DNA of 64,000 bases from assembly GCA_000687695.1 (NCBI GenBank), contig JHWZ01000004.1, forward strand, positions 124,001 through 188,000. The letters are read 5' to 3'. Shown piece after piece: positions 9,963-18,961 of the stretch (its first letter is position 1; every line of letters starts with the position of its first letter). The notes below the pieces were generated by a model, which was not told the origin of the DNA, ran no database searches, and saw only the letters and a list, made by a program, of their open reading frames with translations. The DNA comes from Lachnospiraceae bacterium P6B14. Lineage in GTDB: Bacteria > Bacillota > Clostridia > Lachnospirales > Lachnospiraceae. The translations under genes and the position numbers were made by a program.

Positions 9963-10768
9963 TAAGCCTCACCACCTGACCCGCCTTCCTCTTCACCCAT
10001 ACCGGAACGGTTCTCAGGTGACAGGAAGGATTTTAACTTCTCTTCGATGACACGCGGGTTCTCACCTGCCTGGATCGAGAGGATTCCTTCACTTATTACG
10101 CTCATCATCTGAATCTCTGATGAGTTGATCGCTCTGAGCTTGACTGAGATAGGGATACACAGCCAGTTAGCGATCAGTGAACCATACAGTGTCGTGATAA
10201 GGGCGACCGCCATGTTCGGTCCGATGGAACTCGGATCGTCGAGGAGCTTCAGCATGTTGATCAGTCCGATCAGGGTACCGATCATTCCCCAAGCAGGTCC
10301 CATGCCGGCGAACGCCTCCCAGAAAGCAGCCTTAGCGGAATGTCGTCCGTTTATGGCTCCGATCTCGGTTTCCAGGATCGAGCTGACCAGCTCCTGATCC
10401 GTACCGTCGACGATCAGCATGATGCCCTTTTTCATGAACTCATTATCAATATCGCCTGCTGCCTCCTCGAGCTGCAAAAGTCCCTCTTTACGGGCAACGT
10501 TGGCGAGTTCGATGACTTTATTGATTATCTCTGTAATATCGTAATGTGGTGACTTGATGGCTATCAGGAACGTTTTCAGTGAGCCGACCCATCCTCCGAT
10601 TCCGTCGGACTGGATCAACATACACATCAGCGCTCCGACGACCACGATAAGGAATGATGGCATATCCCAGAAGTTTCCGAGCGCCGCGAATCCCTGATCA
10701 CCGGATACGATACCGTATATAACGGCGGCCGCACATCCACCAAGACCACCGACTGTAGCTATATCCAC
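9962..10768 (-). CDS. motA: Stator protein MotA/PomA
   Basis: MotA forms the pentameric stator ring around the MotB dimer and contacts FliG. The 268-residue protein has four hydrophobic segments, a cytoplasmic loop between segments 2 and 3, and the conserved block AFAGMGPAWGMIGTLIGLI ahead of the third segment. The start MDIATVGGLGG resembles PomA. It is downstream of flbD and translationally coupled to motB by a one-base overlap. Confidence 0.96.
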   Translation of the reverse strand: MDIATVGGLGGCAAAVIYGIVSGDQGFAALGNFWDMPSFLIVVVGALMCMLIQSDGIGGWVGSLKTFLIAIKSPHYDITEIINKVIELANVARKEGLLQLEEAAGDIDNEFMKKGIMLIVDGTDQELVSSILETEIGAINGRHSAKAAFWEAFAGMGPAWGMIGTLIGLINMLKLLDDPSSIGPNMAVALITTLYGSLIANWLCIPISVKLRAINSSEIQMMSVISEGILSIQAGENPRVIEEKLKSFLSPENRSGMGEEEGGSGGEA

Positions 10769-10786
10769 TACACTGCACCTGCCTTT

Positions 10787-10972
10787 TTATGGAATATAGA
10801 TCTCTCTCCTCGCATTCTTCACGAGTTCTTTGATCTGTTGTCTGCTTTCTTTTACCACGACTTTTTTGCCGGTTGTGAGTGAGATCACAGTATCAGGAGT
10901 CTCCTCGACACTCTCAATGAGGTCGTCGTTTATGCTCACGATAGTCCCATTCATGCGGGTTACGTCAATCAT
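10787..10972 (-). CDS. flbD: FlbD/SwrD family flagellar protein
   Basis: A 61-residue protein matching the FlbD (PF06289; SwrD/YlzI in Bacillus) family: it begins MIDVTRMNGT and contains SINDDLIESVEETPDTVISLTTGKK in broken form. In Bacillus subtilis SwrD raises flagellar torque, which fits its place just before motA-motB. It is the first gene after a clear SigA promoter and follows flgE in gene order. Confidence 0.93.
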   Translation of the reverse strand: MIDVTRMNGTIVSINDDLIESVEETPDTVISLTTGKKVVVKESRQQIKELVKNARREIYIP

Positions 10973-11011
10973 GGCACACCTCCCCTGATGGCATAAGTCT
11001 GATAACTATCC

Positions 11012-11040
11012 TATTCTACCACAGAAATCAATACTTTTCA
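11012..11040 (-). promoter_or_regulatory. SigA promoter for flbD-motAB-fliLMY-cheY-fliOPQR-flhBA
   Basis: On the minus strand TTGAAA (11035-11040), a 17 bp spacer and TAGAAT (11012-11017), about 40 bp before the flbD start. It gives the second half of the flagellar cluster its own vegetative promoter after the flgE terminator. Confidence 0.8.
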
Positions 11041-11099
11041 AGCAAAAATCTTCATATTTTTATGTTTTGTCACATGTTTTGAGTGGAGTGGGTAAGTAT

Positions 11100-11166
11100 G
11101 CGCCATTTCATGGCGCTTTGTTCCGACTTTTCTTCTTTTCAAGGGCGAAGGCGTCAGCTTCCGCCC
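11100..11166 (-). other. Two further stem-loops in the flgE-flbD gap
   Basis: GCGCCAT/ATGGCGC (11100-11116) and a GC-rich stem with arms at 11143-11150 and 11158-11166 follow the flgE terminator. Neither has a run of T on the minus strand, so they may protect or process mRNA ends rather than terminate. The gap 10973-11236 holds no gene. Confidence 0.5.
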
Positions 11167-11173
11167 TCCTTGT

Positions 11174-11216
11174 AAAACGAAAACGAGAGCGTGCACCTTT
11201 GCAGGCGCACACCCTC
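11174..11216 (-). terminator. Terminator after flgE
   Basis: Ten-bp stem with G-U pairs (11185-11194 with 11207-11216), 20 bp after the flgE stop, followed on the minus strand by GTTTTCGTTTT. Confidence 0.6.
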
Positions 11217-11236
11217 TTTAACTATCTATGATCAAC

Positions 11237-12808
11237 TTATCGTTTCAGGTTTACGAGCTCCTCAAGCATCGAGTCTGATGTTGTGATAACTCGTGAGTTT
11301 GCCTGGAAACCACGCTGTGTGGTGATCATCGCGGTGAACTCGTTTGCGAGGTCTACATCGGACATCTCGAGTGCTCCGATACTGAACTTACCAACCTCTG
11401 AGATATCGATTCCGATACCGTCAAAGTCTCCTGAGTTCTTGGTTGCTGAAAACAGTGAGTTACCCGCTGCCTCAAGACCTGACGGGTTAGCGAATGTCGC
11501 AACCGCGATCTGTCCGAGAAGGTTCTTGTCACCGTTCGTATATACACCGAAGATCTTTCCGTCGTTCTGTACGGTAAATCCGGTAAGTGAACCTGCTGCG
11601 TTACCTGTTCCCTTTCCGTCATTGGTACCACGGGTAGGCTTTACGGAACTTACGCCATCCTGAGCGTACATGGTAAGGTTTGAAAAATCGATCTTAACTC
11701 CGTTCTCCACCAAACCACCGTTTGCATTAATTCCTCCCGGCAAATATGGGCTTTCAGCTGCAACCGGCGGAGTAGCTGTTGTTGTTGGGCCTTTGGTAAT
11801 ACCCAGCTGAAGGAACTTCTGAGCCTCTTTCGTGGTGGTTTTCGGAGAGTTGGTCGCATCACCAACCCACTCAAACTCACCTGTAGCTCCCGAGAACTTG
11901 ATCTGTGGCCATGCAACTGTGGTTCCGAAATTAATCTCTCCGGTCGATGTGACAGTATAACCCTTGAGATCAACACCATTCAGATTAAGTCCTGTTATCT
12001 CATTTAACGCACCCGATGCCGGTTTAGACCAGTTTCCTGTCGCAGCATCCTGAACCTTCAATATTGATTTTCCATCGGATCCAAGAATATCCGTCAACTT
12101 CATTACAAACTGTGATTCAGCTGTGGCAGTCGCTTTGTGAACAACAAACTTTGCTGTATTCAGTTCTCCGAGCTTATCATAAAAGCTTACTGAAAGCGGA
12201 TAACCTGTCTGCTGATTAGCAGATACGAAGTTTACCTGAACATCATTACTGTCGATATTACCCTTCAGAGTGATATCTGTTGTAGCATTCGGTGCTGAGT
12301 ATGAGTTCTCACCACCCATCAACTGAAGTGTTGTAGCTGTATCCTTACGGATCTCTCTCGTACCATCTCCGATATCTACTGCTCTCCAACCGAGGATTGC
12401 AGCACCGTTTGTTGTACAGTAAAGAGTTCCGTTCGCATCTACGTCAAGCGCTCCTGACTTGGTGAAGTAAGTCTGACCGTTCTGCTTTGCGATGAGGAAT
12501 GCGTCACCGTTGATCATAACGTCCATACCACGGTCAGTTCTCTGTGTAGCACCTGTACCTGAAAGGTCAACTGCGATAGCCGCAACGTTTGCACCCAGAC
12601 CGATCTGAGTAGCGTTGGTACCGGGAGCCTGTGTCTCGGCGTTCGGTCCTGATGCACCCTGTGTTGTCTGATAGAACACATCCGTGAAGTTTACGCTTGA
12701 TGCACGGAAACCTACGGTATTTACGTTTGAAATATTATTACCGATAACGTCCATCTTTGTCTGGTGTACCTTAAGTCCGGAAATACCGGAGAAAAGTGAT
12801 CTCATCAT
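11237..12808 (-). CDS. flgE: Flagellar hook protein FlgE
   Basis: Structural protein of the hook. The 523-residue sequence has the flagellar rod/hook N-terminal signature (MMRSLFSGISGLKVHQ, DVIGNNISNVNTVGF) and the matching C-terminal helix (ANEFTAMITTQRGFQANS, LEELVNLKR). The middle is the surface-exposed variable region. GGAGGG precedes the ATG by eight bases. It follows flgD and the flg_new gene, the standard hook gene order, and is closed by a terminator. Confidence 0.96.
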   Translation of the reverse strand: MMRSLFSGISGLKVHQTKMDVIGNNISNVNTVGFRASSVNFTDVFYQTTQGASGPNAETQAPGTNATQIGLGANVAAIAVDLSGTGATQRTDRGMDVMINGDAFLIAKQNGQTYFTKSGALDVDANGTLYCTTNGAAILGWRAVDIGDGTREIRKDTATTLQLMGGENSYSAPNATTDITLKGNIDSNDVQVNFVSANQQTGYPLSVSFYDKLGELNTAKFVVHKATATAESQFVMKLTDILGSDGKSILKVQDAATGNWSKPASGALNEITGLNLNGVDLKGYTVTSTGEINFGTTVAWPQIKFSGATGEFEWVGDATNSPKTTTKEAQKFLQLGITKGPTTTATPPVAAESPYLPGGINANGGLVENGVKIDFSNLTMYAQDGVSSVKPTRGTNDGKGTGNAAGSLTGFTVQNDGKIFGVYTNGDKNLLGQIAVATFANPSGLEAAGNSLFSATKNSGDFDGIGIDISEVGKFSIGALEMSDVDLANEFTAMITTQRGFQANSRVITTSDSMLEELVNLKR

Positions 12809-12827
12809 AATTTGGTCCCTCCATATG

Positions 12828-13205
12828 TTATCCGATGATCGCGCCGTCTATGTTCGTGAACACCGATCTCTCTGTATCATTTAATGCTGTTACTACTGTG
12901 TTACTTTTTACATTCACGATGAATGCGAGGTTATCAACCATTACGAGTGATTCTTTAAGTCCTTTGTCTCTCGCCTTGCCTGTAGCCTCATTAAGCCTTG
13001 TCCACTGTTCGTCCGACATCGAGATCTCTCTGGAGTCGAGCCTTTTACTTGCATGCTTCGAAAATCTCACATTGTCTGCGGCCTTCACATCTGAGAAGAT
13101 GTCGCCGAACGTTCTACCGGCTTTATCCTGTACGCCTTCCCGGCTACTGCCTGTATTCTTAAGAGCAGTGCCAAGATATTGATCGCGTATTTGCTCGATA
13201 TTCAT
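12828..13205 (-). CDS. Flagellar operon protein of the flg_new type (TIGR02530)
   Basis: A 125-residue protein conserved between flgD and flgE in Firmicutes and known as TIGR02530. The stretch NVRFSKHASKRLDSR and the later VDNLAFIVNVKSNTVVTAL are typical of the family. Its role is uncharacterised; context suggests hook assembly or control. ATG at 13205 follows GGAGG by five bases and is preferred over a GTG four codons upstream. The gap to flgD is 27 bp. Confidence 0.87.
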   Translation of the reverse strand: MNIEQIRDQYLGTALKNTGSSREGVQDKAGRTFGDIFSDVKAADNVRFSKHASKRLDSREISMSDEQWTRLNEATGKARDKGLKESLVMVDNLAFIVNVKSNTVVTALNDTERSVFTNIDGAIIG

Positions 13206-13232
13206 AGGCACCTCCATGTTCCTCCTGAGCTA

Positions 13233-13778
13233 TCAGGTTGTCGATGTATCTCCAGCTGTGGTATTTGCATTAGCCTGATTCCGTGCTGTCGCATCCTCAG
13301 CTGCCTTTGCCTGCGCCTGCGCGTTGAGCTTTGCTGCCCACTGCTCATCCGTCGGACTTGAAACCTTGTAAACGTCCTCGATGTCGAAGCTCTGTCCGTC
13401 GATGATGACCTGCGCGCCATTTTTATTTATCTTGACGCTGTCTACGATTCCCTCTGCTGACTTGTGCTCACCGTTTGCCTCGCTGTGCTCGATCTCAACA
13501 TACTTGTCAATCAGTGAGTAAGCTGATGTGTTGTTGAAAGTCGAGTTTAAGTTCTGCATCTGCTCAAGTGATGAGAACTGAGCCAGCTGTGCGATGAAGT
13601 CCTGATCTGACTGAGGATTCAGAGGATCCTGATACTGCATCTGTGTGGTGAGGAGCTTCATAAACTCGTCCTTGCCGAGGTCCGAGCTTCCTCTAACCTT
13701 GCTTACATTCTCTGAATCAAGATTCTTATATGTCAGTTCATCGAGCGCCGTTGAAAGGTCTGAACTTGTTATACCCAT
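13233..13778 (-). CDS. flgD: Hook-capping scaffold protein FlgD
   Basis: FlgD caps the growing hook and is needed for FlgE assembly. The 181-residue protein contains the FlgD N-terminal signature [20 protein letters not shown] and then [12 protein letters not shown]. The C-terminus is Ala/Gln/Thr-rich and probably disordered. It is co-transcribed with fliK upstream (28 bp) and the flg_new gene downstream. Confidence 0.96.
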   Translation of the reverse strand: MGITSSDLSTALDELTYKNLDSENVSKVRGSSDLGKDEFMKLLTTQMQYQDPLNPQSDQDFIAQLAQFSSLEQMQNLNSTFNNTSAYSLIDKYVEIEHSEANGEHKSAEGIVDSVKINKNGAQVIIDGQSFDIEDVYKVSSPTDEQWAAKLNAQAQAKAAEDATARNQANANTTAGDTSTT

Positions 13779-13806
13779 ATGCGCCTCCTTGTTATTTTTA
13801 AAAATG

Positions 13807-15321
13807 TCAAGCAGTATAATCTACTGTACTGTTAATATCTCTTCTTGAAGCTGCTGTCTGATTACCCTCGGTAACCTCAGCTGCTTCCACGTTACCATCG
13901 GATGAGCCTCCCTGACTGCCGCGACCGTTTCCGTCGCCGTCTGCATCAGCCTCTCCTGCATTGCTCTGCTCAAGGCTCATATCGAAGCTTCCGATCGTAA
14001 CCTCGACTGCCTGTACCTTGATGCCTCTCTCTTCGAAGGCCTCCTGCAGTCTGATCATCCCTGCCTCGAGTGCTTCCTTCGCTGCCTGGTTTTCAACGAT
14101 CAGTCTTGCTGTCGTATCCTGTCCGGTCGCGTTGATCTGCACGTTAACTCTTCCGAGTGAAGCCGGATGAAGCTGTATCTCCATGTTGGTCGACTCAGGC
14201 ATCATTCTCACTCTCACCTGACGAACAACCTGCTCTACCATTTCTGTCATCTGTCTCTGTACATCCTGAACCTGAGTTGCCTCAGGTTCGAGGGCCTGCG
14301 TCAAAGACTCTGCAAATGCCTGTGCGTTGGTAGTCTGTGCATTCTTGCTCATCGCCTCGAGATCTGCTGCCGCGTCTCTCACACTGTCTGAACCAAGTCC
14401 TGTGCCCTGATTCGCATTCTGTCCGGTACCGCTTCCTGCCTGATCTGAAGTCTGATTCTCGATGATCACGCTCATATCAGGAGTTCCGTCTTCCTTGATT
14501 GGCTGTACGTCTGTTTCAACCTCGTTGTTTGTTGCCACCTGCTCAACCGGTGCTGCCTGTGTTTCTGCGACTGCCTTCAGAAGATTTCCTGCGAAGGTAC
14601 TGAATACTTCCTCATCGATCTGATCGATGTTTGTGATATCCATTCGCATCAGCTCCGAGAGGAGATTTTTCAGTCTGTCAAAAATGTCGTTCATCTCGGT
14701 TGTGAGAAGGTCGTTTGTAAGGAATGCGCTCGGATCTTCGATTCCGTGAACCTCCATCACGAAGGTCTGAACAGTCACGATCGAGAAGCTTTCGATCTCT
14801 CCGGTCTTAAGTCCCGTGAAGATCTCTGCCGGCTGCATCCCGAGTCCGTTGAAGATGTCTTCGAGATCCTGTGGAAGAAGTCCTAAGATATCCTGAAGGA
14901 TAGCCATCACTTCTTCGTTGACCTTTTCGATGTCTACCGAGCCGTCATCTTCTAAAAATGATCCCTCGCTCTTTACAACATCTGTTGTCTCTTTCGTGAC
15001 ATCGGTCTTGTCGGTCTTGTCGGTCTGAACAGATTTGTCAGGCTGTGTGTTATTTACTTGTCCTTTAGCATCCTTGCTCTGGGAAATGTTTGATGAGGAT
15101 CCGTCCTCAGATTTTTTAGAAGGTGTTACTTTCGACGATCGGGATTCCATGCTCTGCTTCGTATCCGCGATGTTTGCATTCTGTCCGGTGTTCTGCCGGC
15201 TCACTCCCGCTGCGTTATTCGCGATGAAGTTTTCGAAGGTGGAATCACTGGCATTCGTCTTTTTCTTAACCTTGACTTCCGTTGTCTGGGAAGTCATCAG
15301 GGTGATTCCCTGTGTCTTCAT
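13807..15321 (-). CDS. fliK: Hook-length control protein FliK
   Basis: FliK is the secreted ruler that senses hook length and triggers the FlhB switch. The 504-residue protein starts at ATG 15321 with AGGAGG seven bases upstream. A long Ser/Thr/Lys/Asp-rich N-terminus is followed by the conserved Flg_hook domain at about 375-460 ([16 protein letters not shown]) and an Asn/Gly-rich tail. A SigD-type promoter lies 67 bp upstream of the start, marking it as the head of a late transcript. Confidence 0.93.
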   Translation of the reverse strand: MKTQGITLMTSQTTEVKVKKKTNASDSTFENFIANNAAGVSRQNTGQNANIADTKQSMESRSSKVTPSKKSEDGSSSNISQSKDAKGQVNNTQPDKSVQTDKTDKTDVTKETTDVVKSEGSFLEDDGSVDIEKVNEEVMAILQDILGLLPQDLEDIFNGLGMQPAEIFTGLKTGEIESFSIVTVQTFVMEVHGIEDPSAFLTNDLLTTEMNDIFDRLKNLLSELMRMDITNIDQIDEEVFSTFAGNLLKAVAETQAAPVEQVATNNEVETDVQPIKEDGTPDMSVIIENQTSDQAGSGTGQNANQGTGLGSDSVRDAAADLEAMSKNAQTTNAQAFAESLTQALEPEATQVQDVQRQMTEMVEQVVRQVRVRMMPESTNMEIQLHPASLGRVNVQINATGQDTTARLIVENQAAKEALEAGMIRLQEAFEERGIKVQAVEVTIGSFDMSLEQSNAGEADADGDGNGRGSQGGSSDGNVEAAEVTEGNQTAASRRDINSTVDYTA

Positions 15322-15387
15322 AGACAAGCCTCCTTTCTATGCGATTTTTTGCTAAGTGCATACACGTGCTACACTTAGCTGACATAT

Positions 15388-15415
15388 ATATCGGCATTTG
15401 TTGAAAGAAACTTAA
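15388..15415 (-). promoter_or_regulatory. SigD (sigma-28) type promoter before fliK
   Basis: On the minus strand TTAAGTTT (15408-15415), 12 bp spacer, GCCGATAT (15388-15395). This closely fits the flagellar sigma consensus TAAAGTTT-N11-GCCGATAA and suits the hook-length and hook genes that follow. A stem-loop, GCTAAGTG/CACTTAGC, lies in the leader at about 15350-15380. Confidence 0.72.
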
Positions 15416-15434
15416 CTATTATTATAAAACAGCG

Positions 15435-15468
15435 TGAGACCAACATACATACGTCATACGTTGGCCTC
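15435..15468 (-). terminator. Weak terminator-like stem-loop after the motE-like gene
   Basis: GAGGCCAAC pairs with GTTGGTCTC (one G-U pair) across a 16-base loop, 6 bp after the upstream stop; GTTTT follows five bases later on the minus strand. It lies just before the SigD promoter. Confidence 0.4.
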
Positions 15469-15474
15469 TTCAAC

Positions 15475-16254
15475 TCACCTTTTCTTTGAGTTTATCATCT
15501 TGGTTGAAATCTGAGCAATTACGCTTGCATCCATCTGATCCATTATAGGACCACGTTTGTTTTCAGGCATTGCATCAAATATCTTCGCTACAAGAGAAAG
15601 ATCCGCAGCTAATTCCGTCAATGCTTTTGCTGCATTAGCCGGTTGCATCTTAGTAAACGTATTCGCCTGATCCTGGATAGCCTGGTCATACTGATAATCC
15701 TTCGCAACCTCTTTGTATATCTTTTCGGCGTTGTCCGGATTTATCTCCTCGTAATACTTTTTGTATTCTTCAATCCCCGGACTATTCTTATTGTAAACAA
15801 CATTTTTATCGAAGTCGAGCTGACGTTTTGCGAAAGCTTCCTGAGCCTCCTCGAACTTCTTCAGTCTCTGGTTTTCTTTCTTCAGCTTCTCGATCTCATC
15901 GGAGTTTACGGTATCCGAGCTTGTCGTCGACGCGAGCTGAGCCTCGAGCTCTTTTATCCTTGCATTTGCATCGGCAAGGTTATCGTAGTAGGTCGAATCC
16001 GTAGTCGACTTATCAGGCTCGGGAAGGATCTTGTTCAGGACCGGCACGTCTTTCAGTACCGGATAGAGCACACCGCTACCAAAGCCTCCGACATCAAGCT
16101 TGACCAAAAGGCCGAATATCGCAAGCCAAATAGCCACGATCACCAAAACGATGATCATGGTCACTATCTTCGAACCTGTACCTTCTCCGGCATCGGCAGT
16201 GGCTTCGAGATCCTCTTCGTTTTCCGCTTCGTTGTTTTTATCTTTCTTAGCCAT
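15475..16254 (-). CDS. MotE/YlxF-like flagellar operon membrane protein (MgtE-N-like tail)
   Basis: A 259-residue protein: acidic cytoplasmic N-terminus, one membrane segment (about residues 30-52), a coiled-coil region (about 90-150) and a C-terminal MgtE N-domain-like helical module (MQPANAAKALTEL, IFDAMPENKRGPIMDQM). This is the layout of MotE of alpha-proteobacteria and YlxF of Bacillus, found between fliJ and fliK. A periplasmic or stator-associated chaperone role is known for MotE; here it is inferred. Confidence 0.8.
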   Translation of the reverse strand: MAKKDKNNEAENEEDLEATADAGEGTGSKIVTMIIVLVIVAIWLAIFGLLVKLDVGGFGSGVLYPVLKDVPVLNKILPEPDKSTTDSTYYDNLADANARIKELEAQLASTTSSDTVNSDEIEKLKKENQRLKKFEEAQEAFAKRQLDFDKNVVYNKNSPGIEEYKKYYEEINPDNAEKIYKEVAKDYQYDQAIQDQANTFTKMQPANAAKALTELAADLSLVAKIFDAMPENKRGPIMDQMDASVIAQISTKMINSKKR

Positions 16255-16265
16255 GTCTATTCTCC

Positions 16266-16706
16266 TTATACTCGTCCGTGTCGATAACTAACTAACTCAT
16301 CAATTTCTTTCTGCTCGATCTGATTTTGTTCCTTGACAAAATCTTCGAATGCATGCTCTCTTAATTTCTCAAAGGTTTTGCGCTCTTTCATCGCCTCATT
16401 AAGCTTCTCTCTTGCGATTTCAACATCTCTCGCGCACTTGATGACTACGAGGTGCTGCTCTTTTACGTAGACCTTGAGTATCTCCACAGCGTCCTCTTTT
16501 TTCTTTATCTCCATCACGTCGAGAGACTCGGCGAGGATGCTCTTCAGATCCTCTTCCGCATCTGATTCTCTCTGACGCAGTCTTTCTTCTTCGTCCTCTG
16601 CTTCATGAAGTCTCGCATTGGCCTGTGAGTATTCGTTTTTTGCCTGCTCTTCGAGCTTTTCCTTCATGTTGAGGATGTTCTGAAGAGGGAATATGAATCT
16701 AGCCAT
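16266..16706 (-). CDS. fliJ: Flagellar export protein FliJ
   Basis: FliJ is the coiled-coil stalk of the export ATPase, bridging FliI and FlhA. The 146-residue protein is almost entirely charged helix (EEQAKNEYSQANARLHEAE and similar heptads) and starts MARFIFPLQNILNMKEK, typical of FliJ. The ATG overlaps the end of fliI by 8 bp, so the two are probably translationally coupled. Confidence 0.93.
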   Translation of the reverse strand: MARFIFPLQNILNMKEKLEEQAKNEYSQANARLHEAEDEEERLRQRESDAEEDLKSILAESLDVMEIKKKEDAVEILKVYVKEQHLVVIKCARDVEIAREKLNEAMKERKTFEKLREHAFEDFVKEQNQIEQKEIDELVSYRHGRV

Positions 16707-18039
16707 CTATCTCCTCCGAATCACCGTCATCAAAAATCGCTTTCATCTGAGCAACGATATCGTCAAAGTCGAACTTCTCATCCGTCCCCTGCTTAAGGAA
16801 CGAGTTACATGCATCGATCTTAGAGATAGCGTAGTCGATGCTTTTATTGGAACCGGCGCGATATGCACCGATATTTATCAGATCCTCCGCGTCGCGATAG
16901 GTCGCAAGAACTTCTTTCATCTGACCTGCGACTGCCTTGTGTTCTTTTGTCGCAACTGCAGACATAACACGCGAGATGCTCGCGAGTACATCGATCGCGG
17001 GGTAGTGATTCTTCTGAGCCATATTACGTGATAAAACGATATGACCGTCGAGGATACCTCTGGCGGTATCGGCGATAGGCTCGTTGAAATCATCACCGTC
17101 TACAAGAACGGCATAAAGACCGGTGATGGAACCCTTGTCAGAGTTTCCGGCGCGTTCCAAAAGCTTTGGCATCTCAGAGTAAACACTTGGCGGATAGCCT
17201 CGTGATACGGGAGGCTCTCCCGATGCCAGACCGATCTCACGCTGCGCCATGGAAAAACGTGTCAGGTTGTCCATCATCAGAAGGACATCCTTTCCCTGAT
17301 CACGGAAATACTCGGCAATAGCCGTGGCGGTCTTCGCCGCCTTATTACGAATAAGAGCAGGACGGTCAGAGGTCGCGATCACGACAACCGATCGCTTCAT
17401 ACCCTCCGGGCCAAGATCCCTCTCGATAAACTCCCTAACCTCACGTCCACGCTCTCCGATCAGAGCGATAACGTTTATATCCGCTTTAGTGTTTCGGGCA
17501 AACATACCCATCAGCGTAGACTTTCCGACACCGGAACCTGCAAAAATACCTATACGCTGACCTTTTCCGACTGTGATCAGGCCGTCAACAGCCTTCACTC
17601 CCAAAGGAAGTGCATCAGTGATGATCTCACGCGCCAGAGGATCCGGCGGATCAGCTTCAACCGAATACTTCGGTGACTCATCGGGAAGTCCTTCAAAGCT
17701 CATCGGATTGCCGACTCCGTCCAAAGACTGTCCCAAAAGATCATCAGTAACCTTCACCATCAGAGGTGCACCCGTGTTCTCGACAAAGCTCCCGAGTCCC
17801 ACGCCCTCTACGTCATCATAGGGCATTAAAAGCACTCTGTCATCACGGAATCCTACAACCTCAGCCTTAACAGGATCAGGTCTTGCAGCAGAATAAATCA
17901 AACAAAGGTCATTAAGCTTCGCCTCCGGTCCAATGCTCTCAACCGTCAGCCCCACGACCTTTGCTACTTTTCCCAGCGCTCTCACATAGCTTTTTTCAAC
18001 AAGCGCTTGATATTTATTCATGGAAAACGGTACTTTCAT
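16699..18039 (-). CDS. fliI: Flagellum-specific ATPase FliI
   Basis: FliI is the F1-beta-like hexameric ATPase of flagellar export. The 446-residue protein has Walker A at residues 167-175 (AGSGVGKST), the RecA-like core with IGERGREVREF, and Walker B VLLMMDNLTRF. ATG at 18039 has GGAG five bases upstream. It sits between fliH and fliJ, its regulator and stalk. Confidence 0.98.
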   Translation of the reverse strand: MKVPFSMNKYQALVEKSYVRALGKVAKVVGLTVESIGPEAKLNDLCLIYSAARPDPVKAEVVGFRDDRVLLMPYDDVEGVGLGSFVENTGAPLMVKVTDDLLGQSLDGVGNPMSFEGLPDESPKYSVEADPPDPLAREIITDALPLGVKAVDGLITVGKGQRIGIFAGSGVGKSTLMGMFARNTKADINVIALIGERGREVREFIERDLGPEGMKRSVVVIATSDRPALIRNKAAKTATAIAEYFRDQGKDVLLMMDNLTRFSMAQREIGLASGEPPVSRGYPPSVYSEMPKLLERAGNSDKGSITGLYAVLVDGDDFNEPIADTARGILDGHIVLSRNMAQKNHYPAIDVLASISRVMSAVATKEHKAVAGQMKEVLATYRDAEDLINIGAYRAGSNKSIDYAISKIDACNSFLKQGTDEKFDFDDIVAQMKAIFDDGDSEEIDG

Positions 18040-18067
18040 AAATACTCCATCCGATTGCGCAGGGATG

Positions 18068-18961
18068 CTATGTAAGCATTCTTATCGCCATAAGCATATC
18101 TTCAAGTTGCGTATGTATCCCTGCATCGAGCATCTGATTATCCGTCTCTATGATGCAGTCATTTTTCTCCATCCCATCCTGAGGCATGATATCTATCGTC
18201 ACGCTCTCGGGTACCAATTCAAGCAGTTCTTTTTTTCGCTGCTCTACTGTCGGAGCATCCTCAGGTGATATCCTGACGATGATACGCTCAGCGGTCTTTC
18301 TTACATCCTCCATGCCTGCTTTTATCAGATGCATGATCAGATCCTGCTGTTCCTCAATGACAACTCCCGTGAGCTTCTCCATAAGGTCACACATCACTCG
18401 AACAAACTTCGGTTCCAGCTCAGCTACCAGGTTCTCATACTCCTGCTCGAGCTGCGTTCTCCGGCTCTCGATCTCCTCTCGGATCCTTGACACCTCTTCG
18501 TTCCCGGCCTGTATCCCTTCTTCCCTGCCGGCCTCAAAGCCTTCCTCATGAGCTTGAGCTCTCACATCATCAGCCTGACTTCTGGCGTCGATCACTATCT
18601 GATCTGCCTGCTCTCTTGCTGACTCGATTATCTCATCAGCCTCAGCCTGAGCTGCTTCCATTTTTTCTTTAAGATCGGCGGTGATGTCTACTGCGGGTAT
18701 ACCTTCCTCGAATCCGTCATCCTCTTCCTCGAACTCCGGTTCCTCTTCATCACCGCCAATCTTAACGACAGATTTATTAACCTGAAAAATCTCCTCGATG
18801 GAAAGGCCTTTGGCAAGCTCTGCCTCAACCTCGGCAGCGTCACGAACAACGACCTTCTGTTTATGCTCCATAGGCGTAAAGGCGCCCGGCTTCTCATAAG
18901 AGACCTTCCGGGCATCCTTTCCCTGCAAATTTACAAACGGGTATTTAACAATATTAGACAA
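18068..18961 (-). CDS. fliH: Flagellar assembly protein FliH
   Basis: FliH is the peripheral stalk and regulator of FliI. The 297-residue protein has an acidic region (about residues 70-95) and a long coiled coil (about 105-190) with Gly/Ala/Glu-rich repeats, then the FliH/HrpE C-terminal domain. The start is TTG at 18961, overlapping the fliG stop by eight bases; GGAGGT lies ten bases upstream inside fliG, and no in-frame ATG is near. Confidence 0.92.
   Translation of the reverse strand: MSNIVKYPFVNLQGKDARKVSYEKPGAFTPMEHKQKVVVRDAAEVEAELAKGLSIEEIFQVNKSVVKIGGDEEEPEFEEEDDGFEEGIPAVDITADLKEKMEAAQAEADEIIESAREQADQIVIDARSQADDVRAQAHEEGFEAGREEGIQAGNEEVSRIREEIESRRTQLEQEYENLVAELEPKFVRVMCDLMEKLTGVVIEEQQDLIMHLIKAGMEDVRKTAERIIVRISPEDAPTVEQRKKELLELVPESVTIDIMPQDGMEKNDCIIETDNQMLDAGIHTQLEDMLMAIRMLT

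Noticed and set aside
15643-16287. 214-codon plus-strand frame
   Set aside because: Antisense to the motE-like gene, which has clear domains and a ribosome site.
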